This document shows, in pieces, positions 9,936-20,554 of a stretch of 64,000 nucleotides of DNA; the stretch's first letter is position 1; the number at the start of each line of letters is the position of its first letter. Source of the stretch: Campylobacter sp. 2014D-0216 (GTDB lineage: Bacteria > Campylobacterota > Campylobacteria > Campylobacterales > Campylobacteraceae). The stretch covers positions 496,001 to 560,000 of the forward strand of contig NZ_CP063089.1 of NCBI RefSeq assembly GCF_014931215.1, given 5' to 3'. A model generated the notes under the pieces. The model was given only the letters and a program-made list of their open reading frames with translations, did not search any database and was not told the origin of the DNA. The translations under genes were made by a program, and so were the position numbers.

Positions 9936-10477
9936 TTACAACAATGGATTTAGCTTTAATTAAAATGGTTACAAGCCATTATTACATTAAACGCAATACT
10001 ATAGTAAACAAATACGAACACAAGGGTAGAATATTTTTTGATAAATTTGAAAAAATAAATGCACCCTTAACTGCGAATGTGATACAAGAGCACATGGAGA
10101 AAAAGATTATTGTTGCACACTCGTTGATCAATAGTTTTGATAAGGTTGAAAACATAGTATTTGATTATAATGGCTTTAATGCTGAACGTTTTTGGCATAG
10201 AGCTCAACTAGTTTTAAGAGAAGAGGGTTTTATTAATTTTACTGCTTATAAAACAAAGAGCAATAACCATTTGCATTTGTATATTCATAAGGGTCATACT
10301 ACTTTTAATGAGGCATGTTCTTTGGGGTCAAAATTATCTTTGCTTTTTTCTCAAAAAATGCCAGTTGAATGGAAGGTTTTTCCTAGCTTGGATATACCTA
10401 AAGAATTTAATATTCTTACTTTACCTTATGAGGTTTATCAAAAAGAGCGTGGTGCTTCTTGGTCTAAACATATGTAA
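9932..10477 (+). CDS. DUF1882-like conserved protein
   Basis: 181 aa from a TTG at 9932 that overlaps the glyA stop; an in-frame ATG at 9944 would give 177 aa. No signal peptide or membrane helix is seen. The sequence is basic with aromatic clusters, for example [20 protein letters not shown] and [20 protein letters not shown] recognise it as the conserved epsilonproteobacterial protein that follows glyA in Campylobacter (DUF1882-type) with no established function. The context (glyA upstream, SPOR protein downstream) does not define a role. Confidence 0.75.
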   Translation: MITTMDLALIKMVTSHYYIKRNTIVNKYEHKGRIFFDKFEKINAPLTANVIQEHMEKKIIVAHSLINSFDKVENIVFDYNGFNAERFWHRAQLVLREEGFINFTAYKTKSNNHLHLYIHKGHTTFNEACSLGSKLSLLFSQKMPVEWKVFPSLDIPKEFNILTLPYEVYQKERGASWSKHM

Positions 10478-10496
10478 TTTTGAAAGGATGTAGAAA

Positions 10497-11309
10497 ATGG
10501 AAGAAAACAACAAAAATGAATTTGATGATATTATTTTGCAAAAGAGCAACAAAAGTGAGAAATTAAAGAAGATTTTACTTCGATCTATTATTTTGATTAT
10601 TGTCTTTTTGGTTGTGATGATTGTAATGAAGTTAATCAATGATCCAGGTGAAGAAAAAGCGTTGCAAATGCCACCAGAGCCACAAGAGCAATCTTCTTAT
10701 GAAAATAATTTTAATTCTCTACCAATTACTGATAGCGCTAAAGAAGAAGATGAATTTGAGGCTTTGGCTAGAAAATTAAAAGAAGAAAGTGCTTTGGTTG
10801 ACACTAATACTACTGAAGAGATAAAACAAGAAATTCCAACAACAAACAATAGCGTATTGGATCAAATTTCAAATTCTGAGCCAAAAGAAGAAGTTGCTAA
10901 GGTTGAAGAAAAACAAGAAGAAAAAGTAGTGGAAAAAGTAGCTCAAAATCCAGTTCAAAAGCCGATTGAAAAACCAAAGACAAGTGTAAGTGAAAAACCA
11001 AAAGCACCAGAGCAAAGTAGCAATGCAAATGAGCTATTTGAAAGCATTCAAACTCCAAGCATTCAAACTCAGCTTCCAGCAGGTGCTTACGTGCAAGTAT
11101 TTTCTTTGAATAGTTTAGATTTGAAATCTAAAGAATTAAATCTTTTAAAATCTAAAGGCTATGAATACAAAATTTATAAAACAGTGGTTAATGGAAAAGA
11201 GCTTACCAAGGTTTTAGTTGGTCCTTATAAAGAAAGCGAACTAAAAGCTGAATTAGAAAAAATTCGTTCTAATGTTGCAAAAGGTGCATTTACTTTTAGA
11301 ATCAAATGA
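10497..11309 (+). CDS. SPOR-domain membrane protein
   Basis: 270 aa. A cytoplasmic N-terminus is followed by one transmembrane helix (about 27-46), a long Glu/Lys/Pro-rich low-complexity periplasmic linker (about 50-190) and a C-terminal SPOR domain (about 195-270: GAYVQVFSLNSLDLKSKELN ... VLVGPYKESELKAELEKIR). SPOR domains bind denuded septal peptidoglycan, so the protein is probably recruited to the division site like FtsN or DedD, without proof of which. Its last codons overlap the aroE start (ATGA). Confidence 0.88.
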   Translation: MEENNKNEFDDIILQKSNKSEKLKKILLRSIILIIVFLVVMIVMKLINDPGEEKALQMPPEPQEQSSYENNFNSLPITDSAKEEDEFEALARKLKEESALVDTNTTEEIKQEIPTTNNSVLDQISNSEPKEEVAKVEEKQEEKVVEKVAQNPVQKPIEKPKTSVSEKPKAPEQSSNANELFESIQTPSIQTQLPAGAYVQVFSLNSLDLKSKELNLLKSKGYEYKIYKTVVNGKELTKVLVGPYKESELKAELEKIRSNVAKGAFTFRIK

Positions 11310-12091
11310 AAATCTTTGCTGTTATTGGCGATCCAATTGTGCATTCTAAATCCCCTAGAATGCACAATAATGCCTTAAATACTCTTAATTTTTGTGCAAG
11401 TTATACACGCTATCACCTCCAAGAAAAAAACAAACTAAAAGATGTCGTAAAATTCTTTGATGGAGTTAATATTACCATTCCTTTTAAAGAAGAGGCTTGT
11501 TTAATAGCCGATTTTAAAGATAAAAGTGTTTTGCATATAGGTTCTGCTAATACTCTTTTAAATAAAAATAATAAAATTTATGCTTACAATACAGATTACT
11601 TGGGTTTTTTAAAAGCGATTGAAGAATTTAAGAATATAAAAAATGCTTTGATTTTGGGTGCAGGTGGTACAGCCAGAGCATTAGCATATGCTTTAAAAAC
11701 ACAAGATATTGAAGTAGCAATTGTTAATCGTTCTGATGGTAGATTTGAAAAACTAAACCATAGTGTTTGTTATTTATATGAACAATTACAACCTGACTTT
11801 CAATTTGATTTGATTGTTAACACAACTAGCGCAGGTTTGAATGATATGATTTTGCCTTGCAAAAGAGATATTTTAGAAAATCTTTTTTGTAATGCCAAAT
11901 ATGCTTTTGATGTAATTTATGGTAAAAATACTCCTTTTTTGGAGTTAGCTAGACAATGGAATTTGCAAACTAAAGATGGAACAGATATGCTCTTGTGGCA
12001 GGGCGTGTTTGCATTTGAACTTTTTTTAGAGTGTAAGCAACAAAGAGAAGAGATATTTAAAGCCATGAATATGGCTTTAAATTATCCTTAA
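11306..12091 (+). CDS. aroE: Shikimate dehydrogenase (NADP+)
   Basis: 261 aa. The shikimate-binding motif [14 protein letters not shown], catalytic-region [10 protein letters not shown], the NADP-binding [16 protein letters not shown] and the C-terminal [17 protein letters not shown] are all present. It reduces 3-dehydroshikimate to shikimate in the aromatic amino acid pathway. The start overlaps the SPOR gene by 4 bp, and the 3' end overlaps convergent dnaJ by 4 bp. Confidence 0.95.
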   Translation: MKIFAVIGDPIVHSKSPRMHNNALNTLNFCASYTRYHLQEKNKLKDVVKFFDGVNITIPFKEEACLIADFKDKSVLHIGSANTLLNKNNKIYAYNTDYLGFLKAIEEFKNIKNALILGAGGTARALAYALKTQDIEVAIVNRSDGRFEKLNHSVCYLYEQLQPDFQFDLIVNTTSAGLNDMILPCKRDILENLFCNAKYAFDVIYGKNTPFLELARQWNLQTKDGTDMLLWQGVFAFELFLECKQQREEIFKAMNMALNYP

Positions 12092-13209
12092 TGGCTAAAC
12101 CAAGATTTTATTTTATCAAATAAACTTTCTTGCTCAATAAACGCTTCTTCATCGGCTATACCAAAGCTTTTTTCAAGTTGCAATAAAAGGTTTTTTTGTT
12201 CTTCATTGAGATTTTTAGGGAATTTAATATCAATTTGCACAATGTGCGAGCCTAATTTTCCTGTGTGAATATTTTTAACCCCTTCATTGGCTAATTCAAA
12301 TTTTTGTTTATCTTTTGCGCCAACTGGAAGCTTTAGATCTGCTTCTCCTCTTATGGTGGAGATTTTTATGGTTTTTCCTAAAGCAGCTTGAGTGAAAAAC
12401 ACAGGAACGATAGTATAAATATCATCTTCATGTCTGATAAATCTCTCATCATCTTCAACAATAATTTTGATATATAAATCTCCTCTTTGTGAGCTATTTG
12501 GAAGTTCATTGGCTTTGTTTTGAACTCTAAGACTCATTTCATTATCTATGCCTTCAGGTATATCAAGCTCGATTTGATCTTTTATTTCTTCATATCCATT
12601 TCCATGGCATGTTTTACATTTATCTTTAATGACTTTTCCATTTCCATGACAGTGATTACATGTTTGAACTAGAGTCATAAAACCTTGTCTAACGCCTACT
12701 TGTCCTTTACCACCGCAATATGAACAAATATCTTCTTTTCCGTTTTCAGAACCACTTCCATTGCAGCTTTTACAAAAAGTTTTATAACGAAAATCAATCT
12801 TTTTCTTGCAGCCAAAAACAGCTTCTTTAAATGTGATTTTGGTGGCTATTTTTAAATCACGTGGGTATTTTTCTTTTTTTTCTCTTCTTTGACTAGAGCT
12901 GCCAAATCCAAAGCCTTCTCCAAAAAAGCTTGAAAAAATATCCCCTAAATCAATATCTCCAAAACCACCAAAACCACCTGCTTGGCCTTTTAAGCCATCT
13001 TTTCCGTATCTATCATATATGCTTCTTTTTTCATCATTACTTAATACTTCATAAGCTTCGTTAACTAGTTTAAATTTTTCTTCAGCTTCTTTGTCTCCTT
13101 GATTTCTATCAGGGTGGTATTTTAAGGCCATTTTTCTATAAGCTTTTTTAATAGTGTCTTTATCAGAATTTTGAGAAATTTCTAATATTTCATAATAATT
13201 AAGTTCCAC
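12088..13209 (-). CDS. dnaJ: Chaperone DnaJ
   Basis: 373 aa from a GTG start with GAGGAAAA upstream. The J domain (1-70) has the HPD motif, followed by a Gly/Phe region (about 72-105) and a zinc-binding region with four CxxCxGxG-type repeats ([32 protein letters not shown]). The C-terminal substrate-binding domains are complete. DnaJ stimulates the DnaK ATPase. In C. jejuni, dnaJ lies beside racRS and is influenced by RacR; the same divergent layout is kept here. Confidence 0.98.
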   Translation of the reverse strand: MELNYYEILEISQNSDKDTIKKAYRKMALKYHPDRNQGDKEAEEKFKLVNEAYEVLSNDEKRSIYDRYGKDGLKGQAGGFGGFGDIDLGDIFSSFFGEGFGFGSSSQRREKKEKYPRDLKIATKITFKEAVFGCKKKIDFRYKTFCKSCNGSGSENGKEDICSYCGGKGQVGVRQGFMTLVQTCNHCHGNGKVIKDKCKTCHGNGYEEIKDQIELDIPEGIDNEMSLRVQNKANELPNSSQRGDLYIKIIVEDDERFIRHEDDIYTIVPVFFTQAALGKTIKISTIRGEADLKLPVGAKDKQKFELANEGVKNIHTGKLGSHIVQIDIKFPKNLNEEQKNLLLQLEKSFGIADEEAFIEQESLFDKIKSWFSH

Positions 13210-13280
13210 TGTTTTCCTCTCAATTGAAAATTAATAATGCAATTTTAGCAAAAAAATAAATGAAAAATTAAATTATGTGT

Positions 13281-13286
13281 TATAAT
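13281..13286 (+). promoter_or_regulatory. -10 box for racRS-recR
   Basis: TATAAT in the dnaJ-racR divergent spacer, 35-38 bp upstream of the racR start, followed by the ribosome-binding site AGAAGGAT. There is no clear -35. Confidence 0.55.
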
Positions 13287-13320
13287 ATTAAGTTGTAACA
13301 TATTTTATTAAGAAGGATAA

Positions 13321-13995
13321 ATGATGATTAATGTTTTAATGATCGAAGATGATCCAGATTTTGCGGAATTTTTAGCAGAATATTTAGCTCAATTTAATAT
13401 TAAAGTTACGAATTACGAAGATCCTTATTTAGGAATGAGCGCTGGTATAAAAAACTACGATTGTTTAATCCTTGATTTGACTTTACCAGGACTTGATGGT
13501 CTTGAAGTTTGTCGTGAAATAAGAGAAAAATATAGCATACCTATTATCATTTCTTCGGCTAGAAGTGACTTAAGCGATAAAATCGTAGGACTTCAAATAG
13601 GTGCAGATGATTATCTTCCAAAACCATATGATCCAAAAGAAATGCACGCAAGAATCATGAGTTTGATTCGTCGTTCAAAACGTGTAAATGAAACCCCAGA
13701 AAAAATTATCAATTCTGCATTTAAGATTGATGAAAAAAGACATGAGATCAGCTATAATGATGAAGTTTTGGTTTTAACTCCTGCTGAATATGAAATTTTA
13801 AGCTATATGATCAGACAACATGGTTTTTCAGTGAGTAGAGAGCAGCTTGTATATCACTGTAAAAGTTTAAAAGATAAAGATTCTAAAAGCTTAGATGTGA
13901 TTATTGGAAGACTTAGAACTAAAATCGGTGATAGTTCAAAAGCACCAAAGCATATTTTCTCAGTTAGAGGGATAGGGTATAAGTTAATAGGATGA
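13321..13995 (+). CDS. racR: OmpR-family response regulator RacR
   Basis: 224 aa. The receiver domain (1-115) has the acidic pocket EDD near the N-terminus, phosphoacceptor Asp52 in LILDLTLPGLDG, and the conserved Lys in LPKPYDPKEM. The C-terminal winged helix (about 130-223) ends [11 protein letters not shown]. With RacS it forms the temperature/redox-linked system of Campylobacter. A second ATG at 13324 lies at better spacing from the AAGGA box, so the first Met may not be used. It overlaps racS by 4 bp. Confidence 0.93.
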   Translation: MMINVLMIEDDPDFAEFLAEYLAQFNIKVTNYEDPYLGMSAGIKNYDCLILDLTLPGLDGLEVCREIREKYSIPIIISSARSDLSDKIVGLQIGADDYLPKPYDPKEMHARIMSLIRRSKRVNETPEKIINSAFKIDEKRHEISYNDEVLVLTPAEYEILSYMIRQHGFSVSREQLVYHCKSLKDKDSKSLDVIIGRLRTKIGDSSKAPKHIFSVRGIGYKLIG

Positions 13996-15224
13996 AAGTA
14001 ACTATTAATCTTAAGATTACTATTCTTTTTGCGACTGCTTTTTTATTTGTTTGTGCTTTGTTTGTCCTTCTTGGCAAGGTTCAGATTGATTCTTATTTGA
14101 CAAGTGAACAAAGTCGACAAAAAGAAATTGTGGAGAAAATTATTTACAATTTAGAAAGAAGAGAAGGTTTTTCTATTCATGAATATCTTCTTTCTAAATC
14201 TTTTAAATTGGTTGAAAACGAACGCAATATTAAGCATATAGTTTCAAAAGGTGAAAAAGTACTTAGGATTAATTCTTTATACGGAAGTTTTTCTTCTATA
14301 ATTTATCACAATCAGATCTTTTTTTACGTAGAGCGAATGAATACAAAAAGACTTTATGAGTTAAATGCTTCTGCACGCTTGGAGTATTTGTTTTTACTTA
14401 GTTTCTTTTTTAGTTTGATTTTAATTATATTTTTATATTTTTCTGTATTAAGATCCTTAATGCCATTGAAAATTTTAAAAAAGAAAATTAAAAATATTAG
14501 CGCAGGAAAAATCGAATCTTTGTCGGAGTATTCGCAAATTAATGACGAAATTTCTGAAATTTCTTTTGAGTTTGATCATGCTATTAATAAAATTCAAGAA
14601 CTAGTTAAATCTAGACAATTCTTTTTAAGAATGATCATGCATGAGTTAAAAACACCTATAGGTAAGGGTAGGATAGTTTGCGAAATGCTAGATAATCAAA
14701 AGCAAAAAGACCGCCTTGTTGCTATTTTTGAAAGACTTGAATTGTTGATAGATGAATTTGGAAAAATTGAAAAAGTATTATCAAGAAATTGTCAACTTAA
14801 TTTGCAGACTTATCATCTAAGCTTGATTTTAGAACAGGCTGAAGATTACCTCATGAGAGATGATTTTTATCAAAAAGTTAAAATCTCCTATAAAGAAGAT
14901 ACGATGATCATTGCTGATTTGGAGTTATTTTCTTTAATGCTTAAAAATTTAATCGATAATGCGATTAAGTATTCAGAAGATAAAAGCTGTGAGATTATAT
15001 GTTCTGGGGATTATGTGATTGTAAAAAATAAAGGTGTGCAGCTTAAGAAAACTTTTGATTATTACCTTAAGCCTTTTGTTAGGGAACATAATAACGAAGT
15101 AGAAGGTATGGGATTGGGACTTTATATTATTAATAATATCTGCAATCTTCATGGTTATAACTTGACATATAGCTACGAAGATGGTTATCATACTTTTAAA
15201 ATTGTCTTTTCAAGGCTAAAATAA
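13992..15224 (+). CDS. racS: Sensor histidine kinase RacS
   Basis: 410 aa. Two transmembrane helices (about 8-27 and 133-154) flank a periplasmic sensor loop of about 100 residues. A HAMP-like linker follows, then the H-box [11 protein letters not shown] with phosphoacceptor His217, the N-box [13 protein letters not shown] and the G-box [12 protein letters not shown]. It autophosphorylates and transfers to RacR. The start overlaps the racR end, so the pair is translationally coupled; recR follows after 1 bp. Confidence 0.92.
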   Translation: MKVTINLKITILFATAFLFVCALFVLLGKVQIDSYLTSEQSRQKEIVEKIIYNLERREGFSIHEYLLSKSFKLVENERNIKHIVSKGEKVLRINSLYGSFSSIIYHNQIFFYVERMNTKRLYELNASARLEYLFLLSFFFSLILIIFLYFSVLRSLMPLKILKKKIKNISAGKIESLSEYSQINDEISEISFEFDHAINKIQELVKSRQFFLRMIMHELKTPIGKGRIVCEMLDNQKQKDRLVAIFERLELLIDEFGKIEKVLSRNCQLNLQTYHLSLILEQAEDYLMRDDFYQKVKISYKEDTMIIADLELFSLMLKNLIDNAIKYSEDKSCEIICSGDYVIVKNKGVQLKKTFDYYLKPFVREHNNEVEGMGLGLYIINNICNLHGYNLTYSYEDGYHTFKIVFSRLK

Positions 15225-15225
15225 C

Positions 15226-15798
15226 TTGAAAAGTTTAGAAAAATTTAATGAATTAGTTGAAGCCTTTTCAGCACTCCCTACCATAGGTAAAAAAACAGCA
15301 TTAAGACTTGCTTATCATGTGTGTATAAAAGATCCGCTGTTGGGTGCGAAATTAGCATATAGTGTCGAAGAATCTATTCGAATGATTAGAAAATGCACAC
15401 AATGTGGTTCCTTAAGTGAAAACGAATTGTGTGAGATTTGTTCTAGTGAAGAGAGAAATGAGCAAATCATTTGCATTGTTCAAGATCCAAAAGATGTTTT
15501 GGTTTTAGAAGATAGTGGAAGTTTTGATGGCTTGTATTTTGTTTTAGATGATACTAGTGAAGAAAATATCACAAGATTAAGAAATATGATACAAAGTAAA
15601 AATTCCAAAGAAATCTTTTTCGCTTTTACGCAGGGTTTAAATTCTGATGCGATTGTTTTTTTTATAGAAGAAAAGTTAAAAGATCTTGATTTGAGTTTTT
15701 CACAAATCGCGCAAGGAATTCCAAGTGGCGTTAGCTTGGAAAATGTTGACTTTATATCACTGCACAAGGCAATCAATCATAGAACCAAGCTTGATTAA
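15226..15798 (+). CDS. recR: Recombination protein RecR
   Basis: 190 aa from a TTG start one base after racS. The N-terminal helix-hairpin-helix ([17 protein letters not shown]), a four-Cys zinc finger (CTQC ... CEIC) at about 57-72 and the Toprim-like core ([18 protein letters not shown]) are present. RecR works in RecFOR-type loading of RecA at gaps. The conserved C-terminal [14 protein letters not shown] segment is intact. The 3' end overlaps the convergent membrane-protein gene by 4 bp. Confidence 0.94.
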   Translation: MKSLEKFNELVEAFSALPTIGKKTALRLAYHVCIKDPLLGAKLAYSVEESIRMIRKCTQCGSLSENELCEICSSEERNEQIICIVQDPKDVLVLEDSGSFDGLYFVLDDTSEENITRLRNMIQSKNSKEIFFAFTQGLNSDAIVFFIEEKLKDLDLSFSQIAQGIPSGVSLENVDFISLHKAINHRTKLD

Positions 15799-16817
15799 AG
15801 ATATTTTTTAAGCAAATTAAGCCATTCGTTTTTATTAAGATCGTGTAAAATTTCATCTGCAAAATTACATTCCTTCACTCTTTCTTTAGAGAAAAGTAAA
15901 ATTCTGCTTTCGGGGTATTTGTTTTTGTATTCATGGAGCAAATGTAGCATATAATCAAAATCAAACTTAATCACTTCATAATCAAGTAGTATTAATTTAA
16001 AACAAAACCTTAGAGTGCTTTTAAAATCACTAAGATTGCTTGCTGCTTGATTGTTTTGGCAAAACTGGTTTGTGATGTTTAAAATAAGATCATTTTCAAA
16101 GCTAGAAGATTTAAAAATTAAAACATTAGACATATAAGGCATTTGGTAGAAATCTTGTTTAAAATGAGTATTTAAGAATTCTGCCAAGTCTTTAGTATCA
16201 ACTTGCGAAAAAACATAATTTAAGCCGTGTTCTACCGGATTTTTTGAGATGACAAATTGATAGTTTTCATATATTATTTCTTCACTTGTCTTGATTTCGC
16301 TAGAAATACCCATATCGTGCAAGATGCATTGCAATAGATAATTTTCGATTGAATTATCATTGATAATGCATGCGTGAATATTTCTATAAATATTAAATTG
16401 AGATTTTTTTATAATATTAAATTCTTGAAAAATGTTTTGAAGTACTTTGTCGTGTTTTAATGGTTTGTTATAGTGTAGGCTTTGTATAAGATCATGCAAT
16501 TGCTTTTGCATGAAATGTTTTTGTGTTTTTTGATCTTGTAATTGCACTTGTTGTGTTTGAAAAACTTTTTTCAAGTTTTCTTTGGTTTCTTGTAGAGAAT
16601 TTGAATGTGGTAAATTAAAATAATCTTCCAAATCCCAAATTATCATATTATTTTTTTTATTGTTTTTATTTCTTATAAATACATAGCTTATAGATATGCA
16701 TACAATTAAAACACATATAAAACTATAAAGATAAAATAAATTCTCATTAATAGGGTAGAAAAAATAGTAGTTTAAAAAACACAGAGTTAAAGCCAAAAAG
16801 CTTATAAAAAGTATCAT
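15795..16817 (-). CDS. Two-TM membrane protein with receiver-like C-terminus, function unknown
   Basis: 340 aa. Two hydrophobic segments (about 1-20 and 26-48) are followed by a helical, Gln-rich region (about 80-115, [20 protein letters not shown]), a poorly conserved middle and a C-terminal alternating strand/helix part ([20 protein letters not shown], then [11 protein letters not shown]) that resembles a receiver fold. No kinase H-box or ATP-binding G-boxes are visible, so I do not call it a histidine kinase. It overlaps uvrC by 4 bp and is probably cotranscribed with it. Confidence 0.7.
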   Translation of the reverse strand: MILFISFLALTLCFLNYYFFYPINENLFYLYSFICVLIVCISISYVFIRNKNNKKNNMIIWDLEDYFNLPHSNSLQETKENLKKVFQTQQVQLQDQKTQKHFMQKQLHDLIQSLHYNKPLKHDKVLQNIFQEFNIIKKSQFNIYRNIHACIINDNSIENYLLQCILHDMGISSEIKTSEEIIYENYQFVISKNPVEHGLNYVFSQVDTKDLAEFLNTHFKQDFYQMPYMSNVLIFKSSSFENDLILNITNQFCQNNQAASNLSDFKSTLRFCFKLILLDYEVIKFDFDYMLHLLHEYKNKYPESRILLFSKERVKECNFADEILHDLNKNEWLNLLKKYL

Positions 16818-18607
16818 GTATTGTCCTTAATTAGTTGAGCTATTTTTGCATTAGAAAGTGATTTTAATTCATCAAAACTTGCGTTAAAGATATTATCAAA
16901 ATTACCATAATAATCCAAAAATTTCTTAATATAGCCTTGAGAAATTCCAAGTTGTATTAATTTTGAGCTTTGTAAATCTTGCTTTCTTTTTGTTTTTTGG
17001 TGAAAGCTAATAGCAAAGCGATGTGCTTCATCGCGTAGTTTTTGTAAAAATTGCAATTTTTTATCGTCAGTATTTAACTGTATTTTGCCATCTTGGGTGT
17101 AAATTTTATCTTTAGCGCTTCCTTTTGCACGGTGTGCTTTTGCATCGATTTTTTCTTTTGATATGGCTAGTATATCCACGTTTGCACCTGAACTTTTAAT
17201 GATATCGTTGGCTAATTTTAACAAAGCATCTCCTCCATCAATCAACCATAAATCAGGAGGTGGATTTTTATCAAATGACAAAGCTCTTTTGCTAAGAGTT
17301 TGGAGCATTTGATCATAATCATTTTTATAAGATAGATGATAATGTCTATAAGAACTTTTATCAAATTTTCCATCTTTGAAAGCCACTAAAGCACCGACAT
17401 TTGCCTCACCTTGCATATGAGAATTATCGAAAATTTCAATATGATTAGGATAATTTTGCAAATTAAAAAAGTCTTTTATTTCTTTCAAGAGTAGGTAGTT
17501 TTCATTTTTCAGGTGTTTTTGTATATTGATTTTTGCATTTTCCAAGGCAAGATCACACAATGCTTTTTTTTCGCCAAGTTTTGGCATTTTAAGGTGGAAT
17601 TTCTTAGAAAACCTTTTGCTAAGTAGATCTTGCAAAAGCTCCATATCTTCAAATTCATCATGTGTATATATGCGAGTTGAGTTAATAGGAGCTTCTTGGG
17701 TGTAATTTTCTAATATATACTGCTTATAGATTGCATTAGGATCAAACTCGCTTTGATTTTTAAGTGCTAAAATTTTATGATTTGAGCTGATGATTTTACC
17801 ATTGTTAATCACAAATCGTACCATAGATAGTAGATTATCCTCGCAATAGACTGCAAAAACATCAAAATCTTCAAGCTTGGCAAGATCGATTTGTATTTTT
17901 ACACTTAAATCTTGAATGGTTTTAATCTGATCTCTTATAAGGGCTGCTTCTTCATAGTTTTCATTTTTTGCATATTCTAGCATTTTATGCTCTAGGTTTT
18001 TAACTAAAGAAAGTGGATTTAAAAGCGCTTGTATAGCTTCTTGTGTGATTTTTTCATAAGCTTCTTGTGTGATTTTTTTTTCACATGGTCCTTTGCAGCG
18101 TTTAATCTGATAAAAAAGACAAAGTTCTTTGCAGGATTTTTTTTGTCTAAGTTCAAAAGATAAATATAACGCATTTAAAAGTTCTTTTGCTCCTTTAAAA
18201 AAAGGACCAAAATATTTAATTTTATTTTTTTTAATGATTTTTCTTGTAATTTCAAATCTTGGAAAATCTTCGTTTAAATCAATATAAATATAAGGATAAG
18301 TTTTATCATCTCTTAGCAATATATTATATTTAGGGTGCAATTGTTTTATGAAAGAATTTTCTAAAATCAAAGCATCAGCTTCACTTTTTGTGGTGATAAA
18401 TTCCAAGTGCGAAGCCTCACTGATCATTTTTTGGATTCTTAAGCTGTTGTTAGGATTAGGACAAAGTTTAGGTGTAAAATTAAAATAACTTCTTACACGG
18501 TTTTTTAAGTTTTTGGCCTTGCCTACATATAGCAATTTTCCTTGTGCGTCAAAGTATTGATATACGCCAGGTAGATCCGGTAAAGTTTTGAGTTCATTTT
18601 CTAACAT
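16814..18607 (-). CDS. uvrC: Excinuclease ABC subunit C
   Basis: 597 aa. The N-terminal GIY-YIG nuclease (LPGVYQYFDAQGKLLYVGKA), a central UVR motif (YAKNENYEEAALIRDQIKTI, about 200-220), an RNase H-like C-terminal nuclease (IEIFDNSHMQGEANVGALVA, and DLWLIDGGDALL) and a terminal helix-hairpin-helix region are all visible. UvrC makes both incisions in nucleotide excision repair. A Cys cluster near residues 155-175 (CKELCLF ... CKGPCE) is typical. It overlaps the upstream gene by 14 bp. Confidence 0.96.
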   Translation of the reverse strand: MLENELKTLPDLPGVYQYFDAQGKLLYVGKAKNLKNRVRSYFNFTPKLCPNPNNSLRIQKMISEASHLEFITTKSEADALILENSFIKQLHPKYNILLRDDKTYPYIYIDLNEDFPRFEITRKIIKKNKIKYFGPFFKGAKELLNALYLSFELRQKKSCKELCLFYQIKRCKGPCEKKITQEAYEKITQEAIQALLNPLSLVKNLEHKMLEYAKNENYEEAALIRDQIKTIQDLSVKIQIDLAKLEDFDVFAVYCEDNLLSMVRFVINNGKIISSNHKILALKNQSEFDPNAIYKQYILENYTQEAPINSTRIYTHDEFEDMELLQDLLSKRFSKKFHLKMPKLGEKKALCDLALENAKINIQKHLKNENYLLLKEIKDFFNLQNYPNHIEIFDNSHMQGEANVGALVAFKDGKFDKSSYRHYHLSYKNDYDQMLQTLSKRALSFDKNPPPDLWLIDGGDALLKLANDIIKSSGANVDILAISKEKIDAKAHRAKGSAKDKIYTQDGKIQLNTDDKKLQFLQKLRDEAHRFAISFHQKTKRKQDLQSSKLIQLGISQGYIKKFLDYYGNFDNIFNASFDELKSLSNAKIAQLIKDNT

Positions 18608-19052
18608 TTTTTATTAACACCCTTAATTCTTCAAATTTTTGATGTAAAATAGGATCTTGAATAGAATTGATAAAGTTTCCGCTAGAAAGCTCTAAGTGGT
18701 TTTGGGGTCTTTGTTTGGTGGTGTTTTTTTGTGCGGTAAAATTTTTATCACTTAGGATTTTGATATTTTTTACTTTGGCAAAATTACTCATAGGTTTAGC
18801 TAAAGTATAGTTTTTTATGAGATTTTTAATCATTTTTTTGGTATTATCGTGATTTAACTCCATGTATGCAATATGGTGTTTAACTAAAATAATCAAGGTA
18901 TCATTTTTAATAAAGAGTTTGCTAATCATTTGTTGATGGTTATAACTTAATAAATTTAAAAACTCTTTATATTGAAAAAGTGCCCTTAAAGGTTTGTAAT
19001 GTTTAAAATCGGCAAGTTCATTGATGATGTAATGGCTCGTTTTAATTTTCAT
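18594..19052 (-). CDS. Small protein, possible DUF721/DciA-like
   Basis: 152 aa without signal or membrane helices. The N-terminal half (about 20-85) has helix-strand-strand character, with FIKNDTLIILVKHHIAYMEL followed by a basic helix, reminiscent of the KH-like DUF721 domain of DciA helicase-loader relatives. The C-terminal half is variable. The assignment is tentative. Its start overlaps the divergent small lipoprotein gene by 21 bp. Confidence 0.6.
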   Translation of the reverse strand: MKIKTSHYIINELADFKHYKPLRALFQYKEFLNLLSYNHQQMISKLFIKNDTLIILVKHHIAYMELNHDNTKKMIKNLIKNYTLAKPMSNFAKVKNIKILSDKNFTAQKNTTKQRPQNHLELSSGNFINSIQDPILHQKFEELRVLIKNVRK

Positions 19053-19190
19053 TTATTTATTCTAACATTTTTTTTATTAATATTTTTAAACGCTTGCGGG
19101 TATAAAGATGCTCCATTTTATGAAATCAAAGATAATAACGGCAGTGTTAAGGAGATTAAAAAATTCCAATCTTTGGAGAGTGAAATATGA
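19032..19190 (+). CDS. Very small lipoprotein, LptM (YifL)-like
   Basis: 52 aa from the ATG at 19032; an upstream in-frame ATG at 18999 would add a non-signal stretch. The product is a signal peptide (FHLFILTFFLLIFLNAC) with a lipobox ending in Cys, then GYKDAPFYE. The mature start CGYKDAPFY resembles the CGxKGPLY pattern of LptM, a tiny lipoprotein that helps LptD mature. A partner-type lptD lies 7 kb away in this window. The role is inferred from motif and size only. Its stop overlaps the nhaD start (ATGA). Confidence 0.65.
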   Translation: MARFNFHLFILTFFLLIFLNACGYKDAPFYEIKDNNGSVKEIKKFQSLESEI

Positions 19191-20545
19191 GTAAAATATT
19201 TTTTTTGCTGTGTTTGGGGGTTAGCTTTTTGCTAGCTAGTCCAACACATGAGTTAAATTTGGCTTTTAGTGCTTTGGGTATAGGTATTTTGATTATTTTT
19301 ATACTAGGGTATTATTTTATTGCTGCAGAAGAAAAATATCACATCAATAAAACAAAACCTGCTTTATTTATAGGCACTGTTTCTTTTATTATAATTGGTA
19401 TTTACATGGTTTTAAATGATCTAGACACTCAAATACTTGAAGAAAGTGTTAATCATTTGATTTTAGAAATAGCACAAATTGTTTTTTTCTTAATAGCAGC
19501 TATGACTTTTATAGAAGCACTAATAGAAAGGTCGGTTTTTGAAACATTAAAATATAAACTTGTAAGCAAGGGATATACATATAGGAAGTTATTTTGGCTA
19601 ACAGGAATTTTAGCTTTTTTTATTTCGCCAATCGCAGATAATCTTACCACCGCTTTGATTTTATCTACGGTGCTTTTAACTATAGATAAAAACAATAAAG
19701 AATTTTTAATCCCAGGTGCTATTAACATTGTTGTTGCAGCTAATGCAGGTGGAGCTTGGTCGCCTTTTGGTGATATTACTACCTTGATGGTATGGACTGC
19801 AAAAAAAGCAACTTTTTTTGAATTTTTTGCTTTATTTCCTGCTTCGTTTATCGGTTGGTTATTGACAGCATATTTATTATCACGCTATGTTCCAAATGTT
19901 CAGCCTAATTTCCATAAAGATAATTTAGAAAAAGTTGAAATTAAACCAGGTGGTAAGGTATTTATTGCATTGGGTTTTTTAACTATTGCTTTGGCTGTAT
20001 TTATCCATAGTATTTGTGATTTGCCTGCTATGTGGGGGATGATTTTTGGTCTTTCCTTATTAAGCTTATATATATACTTTTTTAATAAAAAACAAGGTAA
20101 AAAAGATTTAAATGTGTTTTACTATATGACGCGCATTGAAATGGATACTCTGTTGTTCTTCTTTGGTATTTTATCTGCAGTGGGTGCTTTGCATTTTGTG
20201 GGTTGGCTTGCATATGCTTCAGATCTTTATGTAAAATTTGGCGCAACAAGTATCAATATAGGAGTAGGATTTTTATCTGCTATTGTAGATAATGTTCCGG
20301 TAATGAGTGCAGTCTTAAAAGCAAATCCAAGCATGGATGATACTCAATGGCTTTTAGTTACACTTACAGCGGGAATTGGAGGTTCTTTGATAAGCTTTGG
20401 TTCTGCAGCTGGAGTGGGTGTTATGGGTAAAATGAAAGGTATTTATACTTTTAATGCACATTTAAAGTATGCTTGGACAATTTTAATAGGTTATGTAGTA
20501 TCTATTATGGTTTGGTATGTACAATTTCAACTGTTAAATTTATAA
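19187..20545 (+). CDS. nhaD: NhaD-type Na+/H+ antiporter
   Basis: 452 aa, an integral inner-membrane protein with about 12 hydrophobic segments. Conserved NhaD elements include the SPIADNLTTALI motif (about 146-157), NAGGAWSPFGDITT, and FLSAIVDNVPVMSAV in the C-terminal half. It probably exports Na+ in exchange for protons for pH and salt tolerance. It overlaps the upstream lipoprotein gene by 4 bp. guaA starts 9 bp after its stop behind an AAAGGAG ribosome-binding site. Confidence 0.9.
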   Translation: MSKIFFLLCLGVSFLLASPTHELNLAFSALGIGILIIFILGYYFIAAEEKYHINKTKPALFIGTVSFIIIGIYMVLNDLDTQILEESVNHLILEIAQIVFFLIAAMTFIEALIERSVFETLKYKLVSKGYTYRKLFWLTGILAFFISPIADNLTTALILSTVLLTIDKNNKEFLIPGAINIVVAANAGGAWSPFGDITTLMVWTAKKATFFEFFALFPASFIGWLLTAYLLSRYVPNVQPNFHKDNLEKVEIKPGGKVFIALGFLTIALAVFIHSICDLPAMWGMIFGLSLLSLYIYFFNKKQGKKDLNVFYYMTRIEMDTLLFFFGILSAVGALHFVGWLAYASDLYVKFGATSINIGVGFLSAIVDNVPVMSAVLKANPSMDDTQWLLVTLTAGIGGSLISFGSAAGVGVMGKMKGIYTFNAHLKYAWTILIGYVVSIMVWYVQFQLLNL

Positions 20546-20554
20546 AGGAGTTAG

